Part shown: positions 26,272 to 34,406 of the stretch, piece after piece
How the letters are laid out: each line of letters starts with the position of its first letter
Position numbering within the stretch: position 1 is the first letter of the stretch
DNA from: JAGDMJ01 sp963809695
Lineage (GTDB): Bacteria > Bacteroidota > Ignavibacteria > UBA10030 > UBA6906
Assembly: GCA_963809695.1 (NCBI GenBank)
Contig: CAWEKI010000004.1
Coordinates: forward strand, 1-64,000
Length of the DNA: 64,000 bases
Reading direction: 5' to 3'
Notes under the pieces: model-generated
Seen by the model: only the letters and a program-made list of their open reading frames with translations
What the model was told of the DNA's origin: nothing
Databases searched by the model: none
Translations under genes and position numbers: made by a program

Positions 26272-27539
26272 CTGAGACAAAGCCTCGTATGCTGATTTAC
26301 CCGCCCCGGGATGCTCCGAAGGCGCCGCGCAGAGTGGTCGCCGCTGCCGTTGCACTCGGCATCCTGGCGTTCCTTGCGGGGCTTTTGGTGAGTCCGCAGC
26401 GCGCCTGGCAAGCGTATTTCGTCAATTTCCTGTTCTGGTCGGGCATCGCGCAGGGCGGTGTTGTCATGGCGGCTGTATATCGTATCACGAATGCGCACTG
26501 GGGAGATCAATTCAGACGAATCGGGGAGGGAATGATCAGTTTTCTTCCCGTTAGCTTGCTTCTGTATGTCATCCTGATCGCAGGGGGAGCCTTCCTTTTT
26601 CCCTGGTTTGAACATGGGATCCGTGGAAAAGAAGTCTGGCTGAGCGGGTATTTCTTGTTTGCACGCGACGGTGCTGCGTTCGTCGCCCTGCTCCTGGTGA
26701 GCTATCGATTCGTGTACCATTCTGTGCGGCCTGATCTGGGATTCCTGCATGAACATGGATTTGTCCCGGACAAACGGGTCGCCTTTATCATCAGCGACTG
26801 GAAAGGGTGGAAGGAAGAGTCAGCGAAGAGCAAGAAGAGGCTGGCGAGCTTGACGCCAATTCTCTTGATAACCTTTGGGACGCTCTACACCTTGATCGGT
26901 TTTGACCTGGTGATGGCGCTTGATCCGAATTGGTACAGCACGTTGTTCGGATGGATGTACTTCCTGCATGCCTTTTTCGCTTCGCTTGCCGCTGTGACGG
27001 TTCTGGCCTTCCTATCATTGAAATGGTTTCACCTCGGGGAGGCGTTCCTGGAACGGCAGTGGCACGACATGGGAAGATTTGTCTTCGGTTTCTCTCTGTT
27101 GGCAGGCGGCTTTTTCTGGTCCCAATTTCTCGTGATCTGGTATGGCAACTTGCCGGAGGAAACCAGCTACCTCATCAAGCGGTTCTATGCTCAGCCGTGG
27201 GAACCCCTGATGTGGGCATACATCGTCCTTGCATATCTCTTTCCGCTCGTGATCTTCCTCAGTGCGCGCGTAAAGCAAATACCGGCCGCACTGTCTGCGA
27301 TTGCGGCGATCATCCTTGTGGCACTCTTCCTTGAGCGGATCGTCTCGGTGATCCCTTTCATCTGGACCCCTCCCACGGTGCCCTTCGGGTTCGTGGAGAT
27401 TGGCATAACGATGGGCTTCGCAGGCCTCTTCCTTGGGTGCTGGCTCGCTTTTGCACGAATGGTTCCGATCGTGCCACCTCGGCCGGCAGAGGAACCTGTG
27501 GGTGCGGTAAACGTGGGAAGCCCGACTGCGGTCTCCTGA
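26268..27539 (+). CDS. actF: Alternative complex III membrane subunit ActF
   Basis: A 423-residue polytopic protein with about ten helices, related to ActC but more divergent, as is usual for ActF. Recognisable segments are FWSGIAQGGVVMAAVYRITNA near residue 60, MALDPNWYSTLFGWMYF near 215 and FSQ-like helices after it. It forms part of the membrane core with ActC and may contribute to proton translocation. It starts at 26268 by an ATGA overlap with actE. It is the last act gene; no actG or actH follows. Confidence 0.88.
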   Translation: MTETKPRMLIYPPRDAPKAPRRVVAAAVALGILAFLAGLLVSPQRAWQAYFVNFLFWSGIAQGGVVMAAVYRITNAHWGDQFRRIGEGMISFLPVSLLLYVILIAGGAFLFPWFEHGIRGKEVWLSGYFLFARDGAAFVALLLVSYRFVYHSVRPDLGFLHEHGFVPDKRVAFIISDWKGWKEESAKSKKRLASLTPILLITFGTLYTLIGFDLVMALDPNWYSTLFGWMYFLHAFFASLAAVTVLAFLSLKWFHLGEAFLERQWHDMGRFVFGFSLLAGGFFWSQFLVIWYGNLPEETSYLIKRFYAQPWEPLMWAYIVLAYLFPLVIFLSARVKQIPAALSAIAAIILVALFLERIVSVIPFIWTPPTVPFGFVEIGITMGFAGLFLGCWLAFARMVPIVPPRPAEEPVGAVNVGSPTAVS

Positions 27540-27560
27540 GGGCAGACGCTTGCCGCGGTT

Positions 27561-27589
27561 TTGCTTCTTCCCCCTCAAATCGATATATT
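27561..27589 (+). promoter_or_regulatory. Promoter of the second aspartate kinase, possibly giving a leaderless mRNA
   Basis: TTGCTT (27561-27566), 17 bases, TATATT (27584-27589). The ATG at 27595 is only five bases downstream of the TATATT, so transcription would begin at or very near the start codon. No ribosome-binding sequence is present. Confidence 0.55.
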
Positions 27590-27594
27590 TTGCT

Positions 27595-28989
27595 ATGATT
27601 GTGATGAAATTCGGCGGCACCTCAAACCAGGATGCCGCTGCAATGAGAAATGTCATTGAAATCGTCCAGGCGCATCTGGCGTTGCGTCCTGTCGTTGTCA
27701 TTTCCGCGATTGCCAGGGCGACGAACGAACTGGAGCAGACGGCAAGGAGTGCCGCGGGGGGGCGTGAGGCCGAGGCGGAGAAGACACTCGACGGACTCCT
27801 TGCGCGCCATGAGGTGATCATTGAAAACCTCCTTCGGATCCAGGAGAATAAATCCCAGCTCAGAAGGGTGATAGGGGAGTATCGGGCAACGCTGGGGCAA
27901 TTGATCAAGGGTGTGGCAATTCTTGGGGAACTAACCCCTCGGACAATGGATGCTTTCTGCTCCTTTGGTGAGCGACTCTCCTCCCAGTTGATTGCAGCCG
28001 CGTTGCGGGAGGCCAACGTCGGGTGTGTATGGGTGGATGTGAAAGATTTCATGATCACCGACGACAATTTTGGGCGAGCACGTCCGCTCGGTGATCGGGT
28101 GAAGGCCCTTTTGGCCGAAAAAGTCGCTCCTTTGATAGCGGACGGGAATGTGGTGGTGACACAGGGGTTCATTGGAGTCACCGAATCAGGTGCTTACACG
28201 ACCATGGGAAGGGAGAGCTCTGATTATTCGGCTTCCATCATAGGGGCAGCCATGGAGGCGGACAAAGTACAGATCTGGACTGATGTGGATGGGATTCTGA
28301 CGGCGGACCCAAGGGTTGTGAAGAAGACGATGAAAGTTCGGCAGATGTCGTTTGAGGAAGCCTTCGAACTTTCGTACTTCGGAGCGAAGGTCCTTCACCC
28401 GAATACCATGCTCCCGGCCATCGAGAAAAAAATTCCAGTACAGATTATTAACTCTAAAAATATCAAGAGCTTAGGGACGCTCATTGATGTCGTTTCTACT
28501 TCTTCGGCAGGCCCAGTCGTAAAATCGATTGCCTACATGAAAGGGATCGCCGTTATTTCGGTTTCTCCCGAGAAACGGCAGGGCCAGTATTTGTTTTGGG
28601 AAAGCATTTTCAGCATCCTCAGCCGGCTTGGCATTGCGTCGGGGATGATGACCACCTCAGAGTACAGTGTTGCCTTCACAGTTGATTCGAAAAGCGATGT
28701 GGCGCGGCTGGAACAAGAACTTACAGGCCATGGGCGGGTGAGGATTTTTGCAGGGAAAGCAACTCTTTGCCTGGTCGGAGTCGGATTGCGAGGAAGCGCC
28801 GGGCTGGCAGACAGGATTTTCCGTGCCCTCTCCAGGATAAATGTCACTATGGTCTCTTTCGGCGCATCGGGGCTGAGCATCTCGATCGTTATCGACGAGG
28901 ATCAGGTTGAGAATGCCGTAAATCAGCTGCATCAGGAGTTTTTTGAGCGGGAGGTGGCCTCCGAGGTGTTTGATGTCCCCGCAAACTAG
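27595..28989 (+). CDS. Aspartate kinase, second paralogue
   Basis: A 464-residue aspartokinase that opens MIVMKFGGTSNQDA, with FGERLSSQ near residue 123, GRESSDYSA near 205 and two C-terminal ACT domains (about 320-464). It is clearly homologous over its whole length to the protein of 14789-16156 but diverged, with a different ACT region, so the two probably respond to different end products. ATG 27595 aligns with the paralogue; the longer frame from 27550 would add 15 unrelated residues. Followed by nth, the two genes overlap by 17 bases. Confidence 0.92.
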   Translation: MIVMKFGGTSNQDAAAMRNVIEIVQAHLALRPVVVISAIARATNELEQTARSAAGGREAEAEKTLDGLLARHEVIIENLLRIQENKSQLRRVIGEYRATLGQLIKGVAILGELTPRTMDAFCSFGERLSSQLIAAALREANVGCVWVDVKDFMITDDNFGRARPLGDRVKALLAEKVAPLIADGNVVVTQGFIGVTESGAYTTMGRESSDYSASIIGAAMEADKVQIWTDVDGILTADPRVVKKTMKVRQMSFEEAFELSYFGAKVLHPNTMLPAIEKKIPVQIINSKNIKSLGTLIDVVSTSSAGPVVKSIAYMKGIAVISVSPEKRQGQYLFWESIFSILSRLGIASGMMTTSEYSVAFTVDSKSDVARLEQELTGHGRVRIFAGKATLCLVGVGLRGSAGLADRIFRALSRINVTMVSFGASGLSISIVIDEDQVENAVNQLHQEFFEREVASEVFDVPAN

Positions 28990-29749
28990 ACCGAAGGCAC
29001 TTCCTGCAAGTCGCAGGGCACTTGTTGCCCGGGTGCGTCGGATCGTAAGAGTGCTTGAAGATGAGCTCGGCGTTCCGACGCAATCCAGCAAGCTTCCCCC
29101 TCCCATGGACATGCTGATTGCCACTGTCCTCTCCCAGAATACCAATGACCGGAACAGCCACCGTGCCTATGCTGCGTTACGCGAACGGTACCCCTCCTGG
29201 TTTGCCGTGGCGGAGGCGCCTGTGCGGACCCTTGCAGCGACTATTCGATCGGGCGGGATGGCAAACCAGAAGGCGGCATGTATCAAAGGAATTCTCCGAA
29301 CCATCCGCCGGCTGTACGGCAGCTACGATCTTTCCTCTCTCCGTGGAAGATCCAATGAGGAAGTCATAGAGGAACTCACCAGGCTAAAGGGCGTTGGTAC
29401 CAAAACTGCCGCATGTGTTCTTGTCTTCGCGCTCGGGAGAGATGTATTCCCTGTTGACACGCATGTGCATCGCCTGTGCGGGCGCCTTGGCCTCACGGAC
29501 AACAGCAGGTCCCCGGACGAGACCTTCGATCAGATGAAGCACCTGATCCCTGCCGGCAAGGGGTACTCGTTTCACACGAATCTGATCCGCTTCGGGCGAA
29601 AGGTCTGCCATTCCCAGCGCCCTGCGTGCGGCCTCTGTCCCCTCTACGACGAGTGCACTTTTGACGGCAAAGAAAGGGGGTCGTCCAAAAGCCTGAAAGC
29701 ATCAAAGGCTGATCATTCATTCATGCTCCTGGACAATATATCGCAATGA
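28973..29749 (+). CDS. nth: Endonuclease III-like DNA glycosylase/AP lyase
   Basis: A 258-residue protein of the HhH-GPD superfamily. The helix-hairpin-helix segment LKGVGTKTA contains the expected catalytic Lys144. The catalytic Asp is Asp162 (PVDTHVHRL), 18 residues later as in E. coli Nth. A complete iron-sulfur loop CX6CX2CX5C lies near residues 215-231 (from CHSQRPAC to YDEC). It removes oxidised pyrimidines and nicks abasic sites. The N-terminus is about 25 residues longer than usual and there is a 25-residue tail. It is embedded between lysine-pathway and glycosyltransferase genes with short overlaps on both sides. Confidence 0.92.
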   Translation: MSPQTRPKALPASRRALVARVRRIVRVLEDELGVPTQSSKLPPPMDMLIATVLSQNTNDRNSHRAYAALRERYPSWFAVAEAPVRTLAATIRSGGMANQKAACIKGILRTIRRLYGSYDLSSLRGRSNEEVIEELTRLKGVGTKTAACVLVFALGRDVFPVDTHVHRLCGRLGLTDNSRSPDETFDQMKHLIPAGKGYSFHTNLIRFGRKVCHSQRPACGLCPLYDECTFDGKERGSSKSLKASKADHSFMLLDNISQ

Positions 29750-30795
29750 CCATGCTCCCCGACCCGAAAGCCATCCGGTCGATCCTCATCATCAAGCTCC
29801 GAGCCGTTGGTGACGTGCTTCTGTCGACGGTGGTGACTCCAAACCTCCGCAGCACTTTTCCCGGTGCCCGAATCGACTTTCTCACCGAACCGCCGAGTAT
29901 CGGTGTCCTGCGAGGTAATCCCTATATCGATGAAACGCTGGTGTTCGATTCCGCCGTGATGAGTGGGGGGGCACTCATTCGATTGGTGAGGCGGCGCAGG
30001 TACGATCTCGTCATAGACCTGTTCGGGAATCCAAGGACGGCGCTGATCACGCGGCTGAGCAGGGCGAGGTACCGCGTAGGGTTCCGTTTCCGCCAACGAG
30101 CGTATGCCTACAACATTATCGTGGAACCGAGGGGAGGGAAGGTCCATAACACCCAGTTCAACCTGGATGCTCTGGAAGCAATTGGCGTTCCCATCATCGA
30201 CCGCTCCGTTCAGTTCCGGTACTCACATGAGGATGAAGAGTACGTCAACAGGTACGCGGAGAGCGCTTTCGAGAAAGGACAACTCATTGTCGGGATCAAC
30301 ACCGGGGGAGGATGGTATACCAAGCGCTGGGGATTAGCCCGGTATGCTGAGCTGGCAGATCGGCTTGTGACACAGTTCGACGCACGCGTTCTCCTTCTCT
30401 GGGGACCCGGACAGCGGACGGAGGCAGAGCATTTGCAGAGTCTGATGAAGCGGGCAGCACTGATTCCGCCTGAAACCTCTCTGACTCAGCTTGGCGCGCT
30501 GCTCCGGCGCTGCAGCTTCGTGGTGAGCAACGACTCCGGTCCGATGCACCTCGCGGCGGCAGTGGGCACGCCGGTCCTCGGGATCTTCGGCCCGACGAAT
30601 CCCATGCTCCAGGGCCCGCACGGTCCGCAACACATGACCGTCCGCAAAGAAGGTCTGGACTGCCTGGGATGCAATCTCACGAAGTGCCCGATCGGAAATA
30701 TCTGTATGACCGAACTTACCGTGGATGAGGTGATGCAGAGTGTGAAGGCGCTCATGGTTCGGAACGGCCTCCTTAAGGAAGGAAACCCCGCGTGA
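29746..30795 (+). CDS. Glycosyltransferase family 9 (heptosyltransferase-like)
   Basis: A 349-residue GT9 protein. IIKLRAVGDVLLSTVVTPNLR near residue 15 is the N-terminal signature; INTGGGWYTKRW near 185 and SNDSGPMHLAAAVGTPVLGIFG near 260-281 form the donor side. A CLGCNLTKCPIGNIC cluster near 305-320 is typical of the family. It likely transfers heptose or a related sugar in LPS core assembly at the inner membrane. It starts within the nth stop (ATGA) and overlaps the next gene by four bases. Confidence 0.9.
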   Translation: MTMLPDPKAIRSILIIKLRAVGDVLLSTVVTPNLRSTFPGARIDFLTEPPSIGVLRGNPYIDETLVFDSAVMSGGALIRLVRRRRYDLVIDLFGNPRTALITRLSRARYRVGFRFRQRAYAYNIIVEPRGGKVHNTQFNLDALEAIGVPIIDRSVQFRYSHEDEEYVNRYAESAFEKGQLIVGINTGGGWYTKRWGLARYAELADRLVTQFDARVLLLWGPGQRTEAEHLQSLMKRAALIPPETSLTQLGALLRRCSFVVSNDSGPMHLAAAVGTPVLGIFGPTNPMLQGPHGPQHMTVRKEGLDCLGCNLTKCPIGNICMTELTVDEVMQSVKALMVRNGLLKEGNPA

Positions 30796-31601
30796 ACCGG
30801 CTGCCTCCCCTTGTGGCAACGCTGGTACTGCTCAGTGCGGCAATGGCATTGGCTGAGGAACGGAGGACAGGCATTGAAATCTTTCCGGGAGAGAAGATCT
30901 TTCCCAGTTTCACGGCTGACGGATTGGCGCACGGCATGTCGATTGGCCGGGTCACAGACAACAGCGAATGGATCGGGAACATCGGCGCTGCAATACCGCT
31001 TCTTCGTGCGGACATGAGCCGGGGGATCTTTGCGCTTGGAGCCGGGGCCACAGCGTTTAACCGCATCATCAAAACTCCCGGACACATCACAGTATACACG
31101 ATCGACTACAAAGTCGATTTTCCCCTGGATTTGAGGCTGCATTCCCTTGCGCTCCGCGTGTCGCTTGGACATGTCAGCTCTCATTTTGCGGATGACGGGA
31201 TCGAGATCTTGCATGAGCAATCCATTTCGTATGTCCGCGACTACCTGACCATTGCCGCGGCGTACGACATCCCATCTCTTGCCGGATACGTGTATGCCGG
31301 GGGGGACTGGAATTATCACTTCGAACCCCTACCCGGGCCGTGGATCATTCAAATCGGAGGGGAAGGGGCAAACGTGAGAATCACTGACTGGGCGCGCTTT
31401 TTTGCCGCATTCGATGTGAAGTTCAGGGAGAACCTGTCATGGGGAACGACTCAAAGCTACGAGTCCGGCATCCGATTCTTCATAAAGGATCAATATGCGC
31501 TCCGTCTTGCCTACACCTTCCGGACAGGCTTTGAGGAAAGGGGGCAGTTCTTTGACCAGAAAGAAGAGATGCACCTCGTGAGTCTCTTTGTTGAGTTCTG
31601 A
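30792..31601 (+). CDS. Exported envelope protein resembling DUF1207
   Basis: A 269-residue protein with a clear signal peptide (1-22). The mature protein reads like a small outer-membrane barrel of alternating strands. It ends VSLFVEF with a terminal Phe. The segment LRVSLGHVSSHFADDGIE near residue 125 resembles the conserved His-rich motif of the DUF1207 family, and I assign it on that basis only. The function of the family is unknown. It is cotranscribed with the preceding GT9, which links it to envelope biogenesis. Confidence 0.65.
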   Translation: MNRLPPLVATLVLLSAAMALAEERRTGIEIFPGEKIFPSFTADGLAHGMSIGRVTDNSEWIGNIGAAIPLLRADMSRGIFALGAGATAFNRIIKTPGHITVYTIDYKVDFPLDLRLHSLALRVSLGHVSSHFADDGIEILHEQSISYVRDYLTIAAAYDIPSLAGYVYAGGDWNYHFEPLPGPWIIQIGGEGANVRITDWARFFAAFDVKFRENLSWGTTQSYESGIRFFIKDQYALRLAYTFRTGFEERGQFFDQKEEMHLVSLFVEF

Positions 31602-31603
31602 GG

Positions 31604-31632
31604 TTGCTAATGAAAGGCGCAATTCCTAGTTT
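31604..31632 (+). promoter_or_regulatory. Weak promoter candidate before the 31642 gene
   Basis: TTGCTA, 17 bases, TAGTTT. If used, transcription would begin about three bases before the ATG. It is a weak match and may be chance. Confidence 0.25.
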
Positions 31633-31641
31633 GTTAATGCT

Positions 31642-32796
31642 ATGACCATCCGTCCTCCAGCATGTAGACATTTCACCGGATACAAGCCCTGCTTCCCGAA
31701 CACAACTTGTTTGGAAGAGTGCGTGCGTTTTGATCCGATTGGGACGAAGATCCTCATCGTGAACCTTGATGCCATGGGGAACGTTCTCGTCACCACCAGT
31801 ATTCTGCCGGCAATCAAGCGGAAGTACCCCCAGAGCCATGTTAGCTGGATCACGCTCAAGGGCGCGGCTTCGTTGCTTGAAAACAACGCGCTCATCGATC
31901 GGGTTTTTCTGTGGGACCCGGAAAGCTGGCTGATCCTCCGGCATATTGGGTTTGACGTCATCATGAACGTCGACAAATCGCAGCGCTCCTGCGCGCTGGT
32001 GATGGATCTGGTTGCGGGCGAAAAGCTCGGGTTTGGGTTGAATGAGAACGGCGTAATCATTCCCCTGAACCCCGAGGCAGAGGAAAATTACCGCCTGGGG
32101 CTTGACGACCATCTGAAATTCCGACTGAACACAAAGACCGTTTCCCAACTCCAATGCGAACAATTCACGCTGGAGTACCGACGCGATGAATATCTGCTTC
32201 GCCTGAGCGCGGAGGAGGAAGCATTTTGCCGCACGTACAAAGAGGAAGCCGGGCTTGCGGGATGCCGGTTGGTTGTCGGACTGAACACGGGTTGCTCGGA
32301 TCTGTATCCGAACAAGAAGCTTACTGTTGATCAGCACGTGTTGCTCATCCAGCGCCTGGCAGACATGGCAAACGTCCGATGTGTTCTTCTTGGCGGACCG
32401 GAGGATACGCTCCGCAATGCGGAAATTGTCCGAAGGGTGGGGAAGAAGGTGGTGAGCACCCCTACGACCGAAGGCGTTCGCAGGGGCATCTGCTATGAAA
32501 ATATCTGCGACCTGGTGATCTCCGGAGACTCCTTCGGCATGCACATAGCGATCGGTTTGAAGAAGCATGTGATCGCCTGGTTCGGGGTGAGTTGCTGGAC
32601 GGAGATCGACCTCTTCGACCGGGGGATAAAGCTCGTACCGGAGGGGTTGGACTGCTCCCCTTGCTGGAAACGCTCATGCCCGTACAATCTGGAATGCATC
32701 CAGATGGTCGATCTTGACGCGATTGTCGCTGAAGTTGAGAGAGTCCGAACAAGCGGGTCAGCTTCGACCATTCTGGTCGCTGCCGCCCGCTCCTGA
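31642..32796 (+). CDS. Glycosyltransferase family 9-like protein with N-terminal cysteine motif
   Basis: A 384-residue protein. An N-terminal extension has four Cys (CRHFTGYKPCFPNTTC, then EEC), an arrangement found at the start of a subgroup of GT9 proteins that may bind metal. The GT-B body follows: ILIVNLDAMGNVLVTTSILPAIK near residue 35, GLNTGCSDLYPNKK near 210, and SGDSFGMHIAIGLKKHVIAWFG near 294-315 replacing the usual NDSGPMH motif. The CSPCWKRSCPYNLEC cluster near 340 is typical. The altered signature suggests a donor different from that of the other two GT9 enzymes here. No good ribosome site is seen before ATG 31642. Confidence 0.8.
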   Translation: MTIRPPACRHFTGYKPCFPNTTCLEECVRFDPIGTKILIVNLDAMGNVLVTTSILPAIKRKYPQSHVSWITLKGAASLLENNALIDRVFLWDPESWLILRHIGFDVIMNVDKSQRSCALVMDLVAGEKLGFGLNENGVIIPLNPEAEENYRLGLDDHLKFRLNTKTVSQLQCEQFTLEYRRDEYLLRLSAEEEAFCRTYKEEAGLAGCRLVVGLNTGCSDLYPNKKLTVDQHVLLIQRLADMANVRCVLLGGPEDTLRNAEIVRRVGKKVVSTPTTEGVRRGICYENICDLVISGDSFGMHIAIGLKKHVIAWFGVSCWTEIDLFDRGIKLVPEGLDCSPCWKRSCPYNLECIQMVDLDAIVAEVERVRTSGSASTILVAAARS

Positions 32797-32804
32797 GAAC
32801 ATTC

Positions 32805-33656
32805 ATGAAACGCTTTGTTCTGGTGCTGCTGTTGTTCGGCGCCTCGCCAGCCGCTGCTCAAGAATCCCCGGTCGTTACGGAAGGCTTCGCCACCCGGCCC
32901 GGTTGGACGCCACGCAAGGCCTTCTCGGCCGTTGCCGTTGGCGGCGTGATCGTTGGATCCCTCGTGAGTTCCTACTTCGATTGGTGGAATGCGCATCCCG
33001 AGAAATTCCATTTTGTTCGAGAAGGGTGGTTTAACGACTACTCGCTCGGGATTGACAAAGTCGGGCACACGTACACCTCGTATTTCTACTTTCACACCTT
33101 CCGCAACCTCATGCTCTGGGGAGGATTCCAGCCATCTACGGCTTTCTGGTGGGCTGCCGGCACCACGACCCTTTTTGCCGTGTCAGTCGAAATCGGGGAT
33201 GGCCTCTCCCCCTATGGGTTTTCATTTGAGGACCTTGCCGCAAATGGCCTTGGCCTGGCATATGCGATGCTGCAGACGAAATTCGATCTGCTGAGGGACA
33301 TCAACCTGAAATGGAGTTATTTTCCGTCCGATGGGTTCCGGTGGCCTCCCCGATTCACCGATCGTTACGACGCGCATACCTACTGGGTAACATTCAACAT
33401 GCATAATCTCCTGCCAGGGAAAATAGGGAACGGCTGGCCAGAGTTTCTCCAGCTGGCGGCAGGGTACGGAGTGGACGATCACATGAAGAGGCGGGAACTT
33501 GTTATCGGCCTGGATATCAATCTGGGGGCATTGTCAATTCAGAACCAGGATTGGCTTCTGTTGACCAAGACCATTGACATGATTCACTTTCCTGCCCCTG
33601 CAGTGGAGTTCACGGAGGGAAAAGAGCCCATGTTTCACGTTTTTTACACGAACTAG
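32805..33656 (+). CDS. Exported DUF2279 (YfiM-like) envelope protein
   Basis: A 283-residue protein with a signal peptide (1-20, ending Ala-Ala-Ala-Gln). A YSLGIDKVGHTYTSYFY segment near residues 79-95 holds the Asp-Lys-x-Gly-His motif characteristic of DUF2279, and further aromatic-rich hydrophobic stretches follow near 100-155. The C-terminal third contains strands of beta-barrel character. The family's role is unknown. It follows the GT9-like gene by eight bases and is probably in the same operon. Confidence 0.7.
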   Translation: MKRFVLVLLLFGASPAAAQESPVVTEGFATRPGWTPRKAFSAVAVGGVIVGSLVSSYFDWWNAHPEKFHFVREGWFNDYSLGIDKVGHTYTSYFYFHTFRNLMLWGGFQPSTAFWWAAGTTTLFAVSVEIGDGLSPYGFSFEDLAANGLGLAYAMLQTKFDLLRDINLKWSYFPSDGFRWPPRFTDRYDAHTYWVTFNMHNLLPGKIGNGWPEFLQLAAGYGVDDHMKRRELVIGLDINLGALSIQNQDWLLLTKTIDMIHFPAPAVEFTEGKEPMFHVFYTN

Positions 33657-33677
33657 AGCAAATCAGCGGACCGAACA

Positions 33678-33701
33678 TGTGTCAGACCCCTGAGCGACAC
33701 A
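33678..33701. repeat. Short hairpin TGTGTC...GACACA in a gene-free stretch
   Basis: A 6-bp stem (33678-33683 with 33696-33701) whose loop contains AGACCCC. The sequence type recalls REP-like hairpins, but only one copy was noticed here, so no mobile-element call is made. Confidence 0.2.
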
Positions 33702-33841
33702 AGCTCTACATGTTGTCATGGGATCGAAAATTGTCGCGCTGAAAATACCAGAAACACCTTTTATCAAAAGCAGTAACACCGCTTAAACAAAGACCTTACA
33801 TTGTTTCGCATTATCCGAAATCTTGTAATTCACAAACAATC

Positions 33842-33865
33842 AGGCCGGACTTTTTAGCCCGGCCT
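33842..33865. terminator. Terminator between convergent operons
   Basis: A 7-bp GC stem (33842-33848 with 33859-33865), extendable past a mismatch, followed by TTTGTC on the plus strand. It lies between the DUF2279 gene (plus) and the thioredoxin gene (minus) and may serve both. Confidence 0.6.
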
Positions 33866-33894
33866 TTGTCTCCTGAACTGCCTGTGTCGATAAC

Positions 33895-34395
33895 CTACTT
33901 CTTCGCTTTCGCGTAGTCCTCAAACTTCGTTTTCAGGTAATGATCTTCGGCGATGTATGAAAGGATTGTCTTGAAGTTCGCTGCATCGGCATAACCTGGC
34001 ACAGCGGTGATCGCGCCTCCGTCGGACTTGAAGAACAGGGTGGTAGGGTAGCCTGTTACTCCAAACTGGCCTGCCAGCTCCTGTTCCGTATACTGTCTGC
34101 CATTGTAAGACTGCTTCACGGAGGATTCGGCATTGAGCTTCACAAGAACATACTTCTCCTGAAGGTACGATGTAATCCCGGGGTTGGAGTAGGTGTCTGC
34201 ATCCATCCGTTTGCACCAGCTGCACCAATCCGTATAAACGTCCACTAGCATCTTCTTGTTTGTCTTCTTCGCCTCGGCCAGCCCATTCTCAAACGAAAAC
34301 CATTTGAGCTTTGAATTATCCGCGGCCCTGAGAGTGTCAGGGAGACCGGAAAAAAGGACCAACGCGGCCAATACCAAAGTGATTCGACTTCTCAT
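33895..34395 (-). CDS. Periplasmic thioredoxin-fold protein
   Basis: A 166-residue protein: a signal peptide (1-24) and a thioredoxin domain with the redox pair Cys58-Ser-Trp-Cys61 (DWCSWCKRM) and the cis-proline region VTGYPTTLFF near residue 110. It fits the thioredoxin_7/DsbD-gamma-like periplasmic type. An ATG at 34407 overlaps the upstream stop (TAATG). I prefer 34395 because GGGAGGAG lies just before it and the signal peptide then starts cleanly. It is last in a five-gene operon of exported proteins, so a role in disulfide handling of the exported products is an inference. Confidence 0.85.
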   Translation of the reverse strand: MRSRITLVLAALVLFSGLPDTLRAADNSKLKWFSFENGLAEAKKTNKKMLVDVYTDWCSWCKRMDADTYSNPGITSYLQEKYVLVKLNAESSVKQSYNGRQYTEQELAGQFGVTGYPTTLFFKSDGGAITAVPGYADAANFKTILSYIAEDHYLKTKFEDYAKAKK

Positions 34396-34406
34396 GACTC
34401 CTCCCA

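Noticed and set aside
33678..33701. REP/RAYT-type mobile repeat
   Set aside because: Only one hairpin was noticed and no transposase is present; the similar GTGTCAGACCC string near 8415 is inside a coding region without a stem.
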